From Cladorrhinum sp. PSN259 (Eukaryota; Ascomycota; Sordariomycetes; Sordariales; Podosporaceae), in NCBI GenBank assembly GCA_033725935.1, contig MU867095.1:62001-126000 (forward strand): 64,000 nucleotides of DNA, given 5' to 3'. Both the position numbers and the translations under genes were made by a program. Positions 35,134-46,528 of this stretch are shown piece by piece (positions within the stretch are counted from its first letter, which is position 1; each line of letters opens with the position of its first letter). The notes under the pieces are model-generated. The model ran no database searches. It was given only the letters and a program-made list of their open reading frames with translations, and was not told the DNA's origin.

Positions 35134-37443
35134 ATGGCAGCAGTTCAGCAGTTTGAGCCATTGCGACCACCAGTACGGCCACACATCATCGACGAGAGCG
35201 CACTAGCGATGGACGTTGATGTCAGGAGTACGGCGCCGCCAGTATCGCATGAAATGGTCATTCGAGGCGGTCTTCAACAAGGAGATACCAGAATTGTGGT
35301 CATCATATACGGCCCTGGCCAGGAAAGAATTGTGGGAGTCTTCGCCGAAGTTCTCGGGAAGCCACATATCCTCAAGAATGGCTTTCAGTATGTTGTTAGG
35401 GAAGATCAGGGGCTGGTCATCGGAGTCTCTGCGGAGAGCGCAAAGGCAGGTATTGCTTCGAGAAACAAGGGTATTCTTGTAGCTATCAATACCCATTGCG
35501 CAAGCCTGGGAATGCCCCCTGACGTTTACCTCTCGGCTCACACCGACTACGAATTCCTATACACCGAAGCCCCTTTTTTCCGGCGGGACTTGGCACGCTT
35601 CATTTCTCACACACTGGGACAGCTGAGCCATCACGAGACGCTAATGGCAAAGCCACGGACCTACTTTATATCAACGACATTCCCTGACGTGCATGCCGCC
35701 CTTCCCAACATCGACATCTTGACTGTGGGCTCGGACGCGGTGGAGATCAGAGTCGACCTCCTGAAGGAGCCATTGGGCGATGGAAAGTTCTCTGAGATAC
35801 CAAGTCTGAGCTACGTCGGTGAACAAGTGATGCTTCTCCGCCAGAGAACCGAGTTGCCCATCATATTTACCACAAGGTGTACGAAGGAGAACGGGCGATT
35901 TCCAATGGGTAATCCCGAGCTCTTCTACCAGTACCTCTATCGGGCTATTCAATGGGGTGTAGAGTACATCGACGTTGAGCTTTGGCTTCCCGAGACGATT
36001 AGAAGGAAACTGTATGATCAGCGAGGTAACAGTCGCATCATGTCTGCCTTCCACGACTTTTCCGGCACCTTTAAATGGCCTTCAAAACGAGCCGAGTCCA
36101 TCTTCCTTGAGTCACGACGTTACGCAGATATTGTCAAGATGATTGCCATCATCAATGAACACAATGAGAACTTCGAATTGGAGTATTTCCGGTCAAAAAT
36201 CAAAGCTGAGTATCCTAACTCACCTCCACTGTCGGCCGTCAACATGGGCGAAACTGGGCAGTTCTCCCGGACTCTCAACAAAGTGTTCACGCCTATCACT
36301 CATCCTCTTCTACCGATTATTGCGGCCCCAGGTCAAATGAGCGCAGCAGAGATCAATCAAGCCTTGGCTTTAGTCGGACAGTTACCAAGAAAGAACATAT
36401 ACGGTATCACAACTCCCTCGATGCGCAGCGCCACACCCCAAGCCCCGTTCTACGAGAAGTGCTTTAACGAATTAGGGCTTCCATATCACTTCGCCGTTGT
36501 TGAGCGACAACCCAAGAGTCTTGCATCAATTGAGACATGGTGCAATCAGAGAAACTTCGGCGGTGCTTACCTAAACCCGGCTGTCTCTTTGACGAGCGTA
36601 GAAACGAACAGAGGCTTTTTCGCCTCTTTGAACAATGGAAACGGCCCAGTTCTCAGCGAGGCTGCTCGACTTATCGGCATGGTCGACACGATCGTCGTAC
36701 GCTCGAGCTCCTCAAGTTCAGCTTCTACATCAGTACCACCGAGCCCACCTAGGCATCAGAATGGCGACTCGTTAGGCGGAATGGCTTCATCAAATTCTGG
36801 ACTATCACCAAATACATCCCTTGTACTTGATAACGCATCATGGAAAGGCATATTGAGCACACTAACACGCGATCTTGCGCCATCAGCCTACTTTGGGTGT
36901 GCTGCCGTGGTTTTAGCATCTTCAGCTGACGACGCAGCGAGTGCCTTATTCGCCTTGAAAGCTCTCAAGGTCGGCAAGGTATATACTGTCGGCTTCAAGA
37001 CACCACCGGCATTTGCGAAGGATCTGTTGATAGAACCATTCACAAGTCTGGAGAGCATACAGAAGGCCCGAACGGTCAGCTCTAATGGAACTGAAGTGAG
37101 GAGTAATACAGGACACACAGGCGGCTCGCCATTCGTTGTCGTCAGTGCTTTGGGGCCGGAGAAGAGTAATCTAGTAGGAATGTTGGTTCGGTTGTTTGGG
37201 TCTCGAGGCAACGGGCAACAGGGAGGAGCAGGAGGAAATTCGCGCAAGGTGTTTTTGGATTTGGCGGACGGGTCGGCGCCTCGAAAGGGAAACCCAGCGT
37301 TGATTGCAGAGCAATGCGGGTTCGCGGCGTACGGGACGGCTGATGTGACCGCCTTTACGACTGTTGAGACACTGAGGCTTCTTGTTGGGCAGAATGTGCC
37401 GTATAGCTTCGTTCGGCTGGCGAGTGGGAGGAATTTGTTTTGA
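35134..37443 (+). CDS. QUTR/QA-1S-like protein derived from AROM (dehydroquinase-like and shikimate-dehydrogenase-like domains)
   Basis: Single exon, 769 aa. Fungal quinate repressors (QUTR, QA-1S, about 900 aa) descend from the last three AROM domains. Here the shikimate-kinase part is reduced: residues 1-180 show no P-loop. A type I 3-dehydroquinase-like domain (about 190-400) keeps VEIRVD, the His of SAFHDF, the Lys of ADIVK and the Arg of MGETGQFSR, all aligned with catalytic positions of that family. The shikimate-dehydrogenase-like domain (about 420-769) has lost its key residues: the NVTxPxK block reads AYLNPAVS and NTDxxG reads NASWKG. It also carries a Ser/Pro-rich insertion. A sensor or repressor role is inferred; an enzyme role for the middle domain remains possible. 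The start is the first good ATG, but the open frame extends upstream. Confidence 0.75.
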   Translation: MAAVQQFEPLRPPVRPHIIDESALAMDVDVRSTAPPVSHEMVIRGGLQQGDTRIVVIIYGPGQERIVGVFAEVLGKPHILKNGFQYVVREDQGLVIGVSAESAKAGIASRNKGILVAINTHCASLGMPPDVYLSAHTDYEFLYTEAPFFRRDLARFISHTLGQLSHHETLMAKPRTYFISTTFPDVHAALPNIDILTVGSDAVEIRVDLLKEPLGDGKFSEIPSLSYVGEQVMLLRQRTELPIIFTTRCTKENGRFPMGNPELFYQYLYRAIQWGVEYIDVELWLPETIRRKLYDQRGNSRIMSAFHDFSGTFKWPSKRAESIFLESRRYADIVKMIAIINEHNENFELEYFRSKIKAEYPNSPPLSAVNMGETGQFSRTLNKVFTPITHPLLPIIAAPGQMSAAEINQALALVGQLPRKNIYGITTPSMRSATPQAPFYEKCFNELGLPYHFAVVERQPKSLASIETWCNQRNFGGAYLNPAVSLTSVETNRGFFASLNNGNGPVLSEAARLIGMVDTIVVRSSSSSSASTSVPPSPPRHQNGDSLGGMASSNSGLSPNTSLVLDNASWKGILSTLTRDLAPSAYFGCAAVVLASSADDAASALFALKALKVGKVYTVGFKTPPAFAKDLLIEPFTSLESIQKARTVSSNGTEVRSNTGHTGGSPFVVVSALGPEKSNLVGMLVRLFGSRGNGQQGGAGGNSRKVFLDLADGSAPRKGNPALIAEQCGFAAYGTADVTAFTTVETLRLLVGQNVPYSFVRLASGRNLF

Positions 37444-40400
37444 TGTTACTGGAAAGGAGTTGATGGATCATGATGGATGAACTCACGAAGGGGTGAGGAT
37501 GGACGGAGGGGCACCAGATTATTTTGGCTATTATCTCGGTCCAAGCCCCTCGATTAAGGTTCGCTACGATGCACCTCGACAAAACACTGAGCCAAGCTGA
37601 CGCGGTTACAGATGGCTACCTCATGTGTTTGACATGAATGGACACACGACTTCAATTCGAGGGATATACGAGGAAGAGGATAACGCCATCGATACGACAA
37701 TGTTGCTGCTTGCAACTACCACTACGCCGCGATGAGGACCGAACCCCGCTCGCCACGAAACACTCACACGGCACTATCAAGAGAGGGGACTGGCCGCGGA
37801 ACCTCGGCTTCTCGAGATTGGGATAGTCTCACAGATCACCATTCCATGTTGCATTTTGTTGGTGGCGGCTTTCTTTTCATCTGGAAACTTGATACTGGGG
37901 TTTTTCATATTGGAGATGCGCATGGGTTCGTCTTTTTTGGGGGCATTGAAGCATGATTGGGGACGGGAACCAAGTTTGCTAGAGATACTCACGAGACTTG
38001 GAATTTTTGAGAAACTTGCATACAGCCGCATTCAACGTCCTTGACAAGTTGTTACCTTGCTCCACACCTCGACCATATATCTTCGGAATGGCTTACCGAT
38101 AGACCGCTTTTTTTCGAGGGTTATTCTGGAGGGTCCTTGCGGAATGGAGATGGGATGGCTGGAAAACGAAGTTCGTCGGGAACAATCCAAGACGATTACT
38201 TGTCCCGGCCGCCGTTGCTTTCTAGGATTTAATGCATCATTTATTGTGATGCAGGCATGGTTGAATCTACCAGTGACGATCCTTTTTTTGTTGGCGATTT
38301 ATTTCACTTTCTGTTTTTCGCATCGAGACGCCTGCCTGCCTGCTATCGGCCCTTTTTCTTTTTCTTTTTAGATAGGTAATGGTGATTTTTGTTATTTGGA
38401 TATACACTAGAGAGGAGGCCAATGATTTCCTGGTTTAATATCAGTTTTCGCAACTCGCCTCCTATGTACTGTACCATGTAATCCCAGTTAAACCCGCCAA
38501 ACTTGGACAAGGCTTGGGTTCTCTCTCTCTCTCTCTCCCTCTCTCTCATGCAGCTCTCTGTAAATGGGGTTTTGTGGCATCCCTTCTTCACCTTGTGCTT
38601 TAAGGCTTGAAAAAGTTGACTGTGAACATGAATTATCGAATTGATGACGGGTCAGAAGTTGGCACTCGCTTGTCGCCACTCCGCTTTCACGTCTCGTCTT
38701 CTCTTTTCCCCCTCTGTCATGCTAGAGAGAGCTGCATCTGGCAATGTGCTTGAGAGTCTGGATTTGAATACGCACCTGGACTCGTCCATGCTTACCTCAT
38801 GTACCCAAACTCAAGTTCAAACTTCATGCTCCCTGTCGTGCTAGCGGAAGTTCTTGACTTTCTGTGGAAGCAACCCTCCCTCATTTACTGTATTCTTAAA
38901 GTGCTTGATCAATACTCTTGGATGGTGGCCCAGGTTGATCTTCCTTAGGTTTAGATGCCGATGGCTCAGATAGGTACTGCTCTCTCAGGACCATTTTCTC
39001 CTGACTGGTCTGACAGCATCACACTCATGGTCCAAGAAGTTACATACATACATATTAGACCTTAGACTGCGCAAGCGAAGCTTGGTCGGGTTCCCCCCTC
39101 CCGAGCCCGGATCTTCAGATGATAACAGCAAGAAGTTCTTGGCAGATGGAAGCGGATGGAGCCGTAACCTCGGAATGTTTACCGAGTGGTTGTATGCATC
39201 CAGCTAGTTCGACGAATGGTGATGCTTCCTCCGACTTGCAGTAGCGTAAAGCGGGGAGAGTGTTGATTCGGCGGAGTTTGTGGAGATTCAGAATCTGAGT
39301 TAAGTGAGAGTAATGCTGAATTCTTTTCAGGACCACCACAGCAAACTTTCGAGTCAACTTTCAGTGTAAAGGGGCGGGGCATATTAGAACGGCATGGTGT
39401 TCTCACGAGGTAGCCGGAAATAGAGCTGAGTCGTTGTCTGCTGAGATCACTTTGATAGTATATCTACTATGTCGCTGTCGACAACTTCGAGCCTCCAAAA
39501 GTCTTGAGGATCCGGCAGGACGGCCCTGTACTCCTGAACAGATTGTGTGATGTTTCAGAATGACGTATACACAGATATAGAAGAAAAGATCAGCCGCCTG
39601 TCAGATGTCAGATTGTGAACTTAAATAGTGTAAGTCCTGGCCCAGCGCTTGGCAAGAGTTTTGGGAAGTGTAGTTCTAGACGAGGCGGCGAGCTAACCTC
39701 AAAACAAGACATCGGATAACACCCCCGAAGGTCCGAAAGCATGAGGCTCTAACACGTGAGGTAGTGAATCGGAGAGTTTTCGGTCCGATAGGTGTGTGCG
39801 GGACGTGCAAGAATAATAACAGTTAGAGCTCAACTGCTATGTAGGTTCACTCATGGGCGCTAGCGCTCGGTACCTAAGTCTCCGTATGCACGATACACCC
39901 GGTATATGGAAGTGGTGCGTCCGATGAACTACCGGGCCAAGCCGTAGAAAACCTTGTATTGCTAATGCGGTGAGCTTGAGGTGCTTTGACATAACTGGGT
40001 GGATGGTTGGGGCACTTGCAGCTGCATCTAGGGTATGTGTGGTTTTGTGTGGGAGTCTAGCCCCTATTTTGTTGGCCTAAGGCATTTAGTTGCCTGGGCG
40101 GGTCCCAGTCCTACTGGATTCAGAGATTGTGTGTCGCACTGGCGGGCATGTATGCAACACCCAAGACCTAATAACTTCGGCTCCGAGTCCCCGGAAGTTA
40201 AGGATGGCCTGAGAGTATCAACTTGTCTCCTTGCAAAAAAAAACCCCCCCCATTCTTCCCGCAACTTGCTGGGGAAAGACAGAGCAAAAGTCAACTTTTA
40301 TCCAGAGCACGAAAAGTTGTGCTGTGATATTTTTCATGAAAATGTGACTCAACAGTGAGACCAGTAACAACATACGCTGCCCACGGGTCCTCACAAGGCC

Positions 40401-43057
40401 ATCACGAAACCTATTGACGGACGTTTCTCAAAGTCGTCAAGTTGGGAATGGAAACACCTTCTGGAAGAGTTCAGTAGAACTCGGGAGTTGATCGTCCGCT
40501 AAGGCGCCAAGGACCGCCGACCGTTAGGCTTGCGAGGGCCGAGATTACAGGGGGTTGGTGATGATGTGGTTCTGGAGTTTGCGGGGTGCAGCCACACCAG
40601 GAAGATTTACCTAAGCGAGCGGGACGTCCGCCACCTGTTGGTTTCCCAGAACAGCGGCCTCGGCCATACTTGGGGCCTACGGTCGTATGGGATGAGGGTC
40701 TAGTCCTAGATCGAAAAGATAACCGAACCTGCGGGAGCAGATATCCTCGTCTGAAACTCGACAGTTCCTGTCTCTGATGCAGTTCAGATTAAGAAAAGGA
40801 CGAGCGGGTGGAGAAGGTGCTGCAAGTACTAGATTGGTACCTGGCGACAGGGCATGGACCCGGAACGCAGTCTCTATATTGAAGGGACAGAAAGCCCAGC
40901 CGGGCGAGGTCGACGTCTTTGTAGACCGAGAGACGCAATTGGCGCGGCAATTACTGGGATATTGGTACGTCAGGGTGCCGCGGGGTTCGGGAGGTCTGCC
41001 AGAAGACGTTAAGTCGATCGATGTATCGGTGTGCCCCTTTGCCGTTGCAACGAGCAATTTCTGTCCCGACCATGACCCCGTGTCCGCACGACTCTACGAC
41101 TCTGCGCGTAGTCCCCGATCAGCGATCTTCAAGACGAGTGCCTAGAAGGGACCTGAGTCGTATAAACACTGATGCTTGTCTGGACGCGGCTCAAGGGACG
41201 AACCAGGTTTGAGTGACATGATCCATATCACGTCTGTTCACAAATCACAAAGTGCCGTGGTTGATCACATCTTATAGAAGCCGGTATAGGCAGGGCAGGG
41301 CACGGCAATGCCTGATCAGGGAGATATCAGTCGGGACCGATGAACGAGCTGACTGCGGACTCCAAGATTTCACCTGAGACGTTGTCAGTTCGGGGGGATC
41401 CAAGAGAGAAATAACCATTCAATGCACACTTACTGGGCCAGAGGTATTGATGTTTTTCAACCTGGTCTGATGTTCTTGAAAGGTCGAAAAATAGAGTTCA
41501 TGTTTCCGAAGAAATAGGCTTGATGGCCGTATGGCTTTGAGGCCTTAGAGCCGTGAGGTGGAAGTGGTGGGCCATGAACTGGAAGGCAAGCGTCCAGAGA
41601 CTTTTTGCATGGAGATTGGAGATGGGTGTCTGGTGGTGCCTTTGATGACGTGAGGAAGTTGCTGTGGGCTTCAGCGATCTCAAGTGTAATTTACACATTC
41701 GGTGGTAATGTATACAAGATTTCAGTATCCACCACGACTCCAGCGGATCGACATTGAGACAGTCTCCACCTAACGGCTGGTGGATAACGGGCCCTTAGAG
41801 CCGTCGCTTGGTTGCGAATGTGGAACCTGCTGTGCTTGCAGGGATCATGGTTGAAGCTTCATTCTTTTTCGTCCCCTTTCTAATATTATTTCATATGTTT
41901 TTTTCCTTAGCAAGACGGTGGTAATGCTTCCCTTCTTTAGTGCTGGAACCCTCAGACACCTTCAGCTGTCTGTGGAGAGTTCCAAGCTACCCAACCGTTG
42001 CAGTATGGCAATTCCCGAAAACTCGACCCTGTCATCAACTCCACCGATTCTTCGGAGCTCTTTCCCACTTCTCCAAAACCCCACTCCAACTGCCATTGAT
42101 CCCCCCTCCGGGCACCTGGGCAGGTGCGACATGGCTCCAATATCCCCGCATCATGCACTCATCCACTTCTCGTCGACTCCCCCGGTGTGATGGAGTGGTC
42201 GAGCAGGATCATCGGTGGCAGTTGAGTTTGTACCTTCCGGAGTTGGATCTATAAGCCGTTTCTTTTGTTGCCTCCCTGGAGTCCACGCTTCATCACCACC
42301 ATGTCCCGCAACCATCAAGTGAGGTGCAATGGGGGATGCACTCTCAGGCCATAATTCCCCATACCGAAACTTCAAAAAGAAACACTCTCCTATCCTCATT
42401 TCATTTTTCGTGAACAGTTTCACGTCGCTATTCATCGTCATCGCCTTTTTGAGTGTGAAAGCTGTCGGTGAATTGAGAAGGATGGTTGTGTCTCATGACC
42501 TGCCTAGTAACTAGGTACCGATCCTGGTCAAGGATGAATGTGAGTTTTCCGTTTAAATCCAAGGACAAGCCAGCATCAAGTGTGTTCCCCTTCCTTTTTC
42601 TTCATATCCGGCATGCTTACCCGCACGCCGCTGCTCGTTTCTGGAACTAGCTTCCCTCCGTCTTCCTGACGAGGATAAACTAGACTAGACATTTCAGAGT
42701 AGCTTTTCCCCATCTCATCCTGTTTGACACAACCGAGCCCGCCCCCAGTCAATTACTCGTCCCAAGTTTTGGCTCCCAAGGTTTACCAAACTTCACTCAT
42801 CATCCGTTTATTGTATTGTAATTGTACGACGCGACCTGTCTGCGGGGGACGGCACGAGACGATGCACCCCAGGGTTCTTGTTAACCAAGTCCCCATCCAG
42901 TCACGGCCCGTTACGACATCCGATTCTTGACAAACCAACTCCTTGAAAGAGTATATACACAAAAGATCAAGATATGCCTCGCGCGAAAAGGTGACAACAA
43001 GACCTAAGCTGTCGAACCGAGGCTTCCAGATCCTCTCGTTGACCTCTCCTGGTGGTC
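37444..43057. other. 5.6-kb gene-free region
   Basis: The largest gap in the window. Short open frames occur on both strands (40035-40358, 40586-41145, 41918-42254) but none has a domain, good start or splice support. Base composition looks ordinary, not the extreme AT-richness of RIP-mutated transposons. A CT run lies at 38519-38548. The right-hand part is probably promoter and leader of the Zn2Cys6 gene. I cannot name a function for the rest. Confidence 0.45.
38519..38548. repeat. CT microsatellite
   Basis: CT dinucleotide run with one CC interruption in gene-free DNA. Confidence 0.85.
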
Positions 43058-46002
43058 ATGATGACCCAGACCTATGAACCCGGGGCCATCGCCGCCCTGC
43101 CCCGGATGCATCCGCCCAGCATGTCACGCCCACAAGTCAGCATAGAGCGACTTCCTACTCGCCGGATGAGCAATGAGCCAAGGGAGTCGATGAATTGTAA
43201 ATCATGTCGAAAGCGAAAGGTACGTGGTTTAGAGCTCGGGCGTGATAGCCACCATCTTCACCAAATTTCCTGAACCCCTAAGTGGGCTAACAGATTACTG
43301 CTGGGACAGATAAAATGCAACCGCCTTCGTCCAGCTTGTGAGGCATGTCAGGTGTTTCAATGTCCATGCGTGTATGGTAGGTCATTCTTGATGTTGAGGT
43401 TGTACTGTAGCTGCACAATGTCACTCGATACTCACCAGTGCTTGCAGATGCTGTACCAAAGAAAAGAGGGCCAAAAACTGATGTTTTGGAGGCTTTGCTC
43501 AAGAGAGTTGATGGCCTGGAGGCCCGACTGAAGGAGAAGAAGGAACCCGAGACGGCAGGAGCTGAAAGTGGTCCATCGAATTCTGCCGACGAATCGATGT
43601 CCGAGGCGCCAATATCTACTACAGATCCGAGCGAGAAAACAGATCAATCCACAGGACCATCCGAACTAGGCCGAGAGAGCAACAGCGAATCCGCTATATT
43701 CTCTCCTATTGAGCCCAGTGCGCCGTCTCCGGAGGTCCAACCAGATGCCCTTCTTGATACATACTTCAACCGTTTTCACGATAAACCTTTTCATATCCTC
43801 GACGAGTCTACCTTGAGGCAGCGATTACAACTAGATCAAGTGCCTGGCTATTTGATTCACGCGATCTTTGCCGTAGCTGCTAGGTGAGTGTCACGGTGTG
43901 GCACCAATGCATCAACCCGTACTGACCGTCTAGATATACACCTCACCCCAGTGGCTATCAGTCGGCAGTGAAGCTCAGCGAAGAGTATGCTGCCCAGTCG
44001 AGACAGGAAATTGATACAGATGAGCCATCAGTGGATGCTCTACAGGCTTTGGTGCTCTTGGTAACTGCTTTTACTGCTGGTGGCAAGGGGAAGAAGGCGT
44101 ACATGATGCTCAGTGAGTCCATAGCCACGTCATGGTGAGTTTTAAACTAACCAAACCTTAGCCAATGCTGTCGGGATGGCCATGGCCCTCGAACTCCATA
44201 GAGAGATGGATATTAACACGAGAGTAACGCCAACCGAACGTGAAACACGCAGAAGGCTCTTCTGGAGCTGTTATCTGCTGGATCGATTCATGGCCTGCGG
44301 TTCGAAACGGCCGTCCCTCATTGCAGATAGGGCCATATTGTTGAGACTACCCTCTTGGTCACCGGGCCCAGCTTCGTTACCCCTTGATGGAGACTTCTTT
44401 CAAAGCTATACGAACCTACAATACCTTCAAGGAACTTCAAGGAAATCCCAAGGAAGCACTGGAATGCTAATTGACATCTGCCGAATCCTTGGAACGACGA
44501 ACCAATACCTGGCCGCCGGAGGGGTTAAGGGGGATTCGCATTTTCCGTGGCACTCATTGTCAAATCTCTCCAAAATCCGACAGGACCTGGACGTTTGGGC
44601 GTCAGGAACAGAAGATGTCTTCTCAAGTCTCGATGCACTGTTTGGCCAGCCGGATTCCACAGTCCTTGTGTTGAGCAAGCTTATCTACCATCTAATTCAC
44701 TGCCTCATTTATCGCCCTTTTTTACCGATAGATCTAGCGGAACTGGCAGGAACGGGGCAGCATCAGTCATGGCAAATCGAAGCCACCAACATGTGCTTCC
44801 TCCATGCCAACGCTATTGCAGAGCTTGTGCGGTTAGGCAAGCAGGCGACATCGATTGAGTGGCCTGCGTTTGTAGGCTACTGCATATCTACGGCTGGTAC
44901 CGTCCATATACACGGCGCACATTACGGCAGGATTGGCAATGCTGGGGAGGTAAACGTCTTCACCTCCTCGGCCGAGTTTCTGTCCCGGGAGATGCAGCAA
45001 CTGAGCGAACTTAGATATGCATGGGCAAGCGTCCAGCATCAGCGCGAGGCCCTTCAGGGGATGTATAACGCACACTCTGGCCTCGTAAAGAGCCACTCCA
45101 GCAACACCTTGAGGCACTCGCCAGTATTCCACCTCGAAGATTTCTTTGATCGATACTCGAATGTCACCGGGCCAGGGGGCCAGCCATTTAGTTTTGACGC
45201 GGCCAACCTGAACCTTTCCGATGTAATTGTGGATTTTACTGCCGACGCATACACGGGTCAAGATCTGTACGCTCCACGCCTTAGCGTCACTGATCCTGGA
45301 CCCTCTCGCCCCAATCTCAAACGAAAGAACACGGCTCCTTCGGGCCGTAAAAGACCAGATTTAAGAGGGCTTTTATCCTTGAACAGCAGCTTGAATATCC
45401 CACAAACACCAGGCTTACCAACACCATCGGCTCCCCATCGCCACTCATTTTCAGCGGCATCTATGGCAGCTCAACAGTCACCAAATTTGTTGCATACGCC
45501 ACATTCAGCTGGCTTCCATGGGATGCATCCACAGAGCCCTCATCACGGCATACCGCCAGACGGAATGGGGTTTGGGCTTTCCAACACCTCGTCCAATCAC
45601 CCTGGCGACCTCCCTCCAGGACTCAGTTCCCACTCCAGCGGCTTATTCAGCCCATCGTTCACTTTTGGTACGTTTCGGGGCTCGGCATCTGGCTCCGGGA
45701 ACGCATCTCACCAAGGATTCGACCCAATGTTTGGTGAACTCCCTACCAATGCGTTTTCAACGCCTACGGCATGGCATGGGGATGACGGTGGAAGTTCCAA
45801 GGCACCACCACAGAGCGGCGGGATTGAAACGAGTCCCAGTGGGATTACGCCCAGTGACAGCGTAGGTACGGGAACAGGAACTTGCACGGGAGACGAGAAG
45901 GATCCCTTTCTGAGCTTACTGGAGCAACTGGCTGAGAATGAATCGATCATGGGAGCCGGGAATGAGCTGGACTTTTTTCTTGCAGGGGCGCCGAGTACCT
46001 GA
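43058..46002 (+). CDS. Zn(II)2Cys6 fungal transcription factor
   Basis: The gene model is join(43058..43219, 43310..43376, 43448..43883, 43934..44112, 44162..46002), 894 aa; all phases agree. The zinc cluster is spread over exons 1 and 2: NCKSCRKRK joins IKCNRLRPACEAC, giving Cys47, 50, 57, 64, 67 and 72 or 74. A basic linker (PKKRGPKTDVLEALLKRVDG) leads into a short coiled coil, as in dimeric Gal4-type factors. The fungal-specific regulatory domain (about 190-520) includes LLDTYFNRFHDKPFHIL, a helical block GMAMALELHREMDI and the signature RRRLFWSCYLLDRF. The C-terminal third is Ser/Pro/Gly-rich and probably an activation region. Target genes are unknown. It is not an obvious QA-1F/QUTA orthologue. 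It is convergent with the rhodopsin-MFS fusion. Confidence 0.9.
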
Positions 46003-46528
46003 TGTTATGATTACGAGAAAGGTATGGCAAGCTGTAGTAAGAGATACCCATCCTCACATGTTTTGTTTTTTGTATGTACCAAGCAGGTCGATTCCTGTAC
46101 TTATATACGCAATTTATAATCTGGGTGAACTTGACACTCTTTTCTTGTTTTGACATGACAACAAGTGAATAAAGCAGAACTATTCGATCATTCATACAAG
46201 AAAAGTTTCATAAAGCTCTCTCTAAGCAAAGGGTATCTCCTTTTCCCATCATAACATTCATTCATCTTTGATTTCATCACCACCAATCATGATACCGTAC
46301 CATTCACCCAGCCAACCGACCAACCATTGAAAATGCGTATACACAAAGTTTTGAACCCAAACACCGAACCCGCCCCCCTCCCCCTCCCCTATCCCAGAAC
46401 CTTTCGTAACCCAATCAAACCATTTCGGCCTTTTGAATGCAAGATTTCGTTGTTGATGTTGTCGTCATAAAAGTCATAATACCCTCTCCATTTTCCAACC
46501 AAAAAAAACAAAAAAAAACAAAGAGTTA
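46003..46528. other. Convergent intergenic region
   Basis: About 525 bp of AT-rich and C-rich sequence between the stops of the transcription factor and the fusion gene; presumably both 3' UTRs. Confidence 0.5.

Noticed and set aside
40130..40210. Possible dispersed 5S rRNA gene
   Set aside because: A short stretch with ACACCCAAGACC looked faintly similar, but the conserved internal control region of fungal 5S is absent.
40586..41145. Adjacent 63- and 122-codon plus-strand frames in the large gap
   Set aside because: No domain, composition rich in Arg/Gly/Pro as from random GC-rich sequence; opposite strand is equally open.
37444..43057. RIP-mutated transposon filling the gene-free region
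   Set aside because: I looked for strong AT bias, terminal repeats and transposase or reverse-transcriptase motifs and saw none; a computed RIP index would decide.
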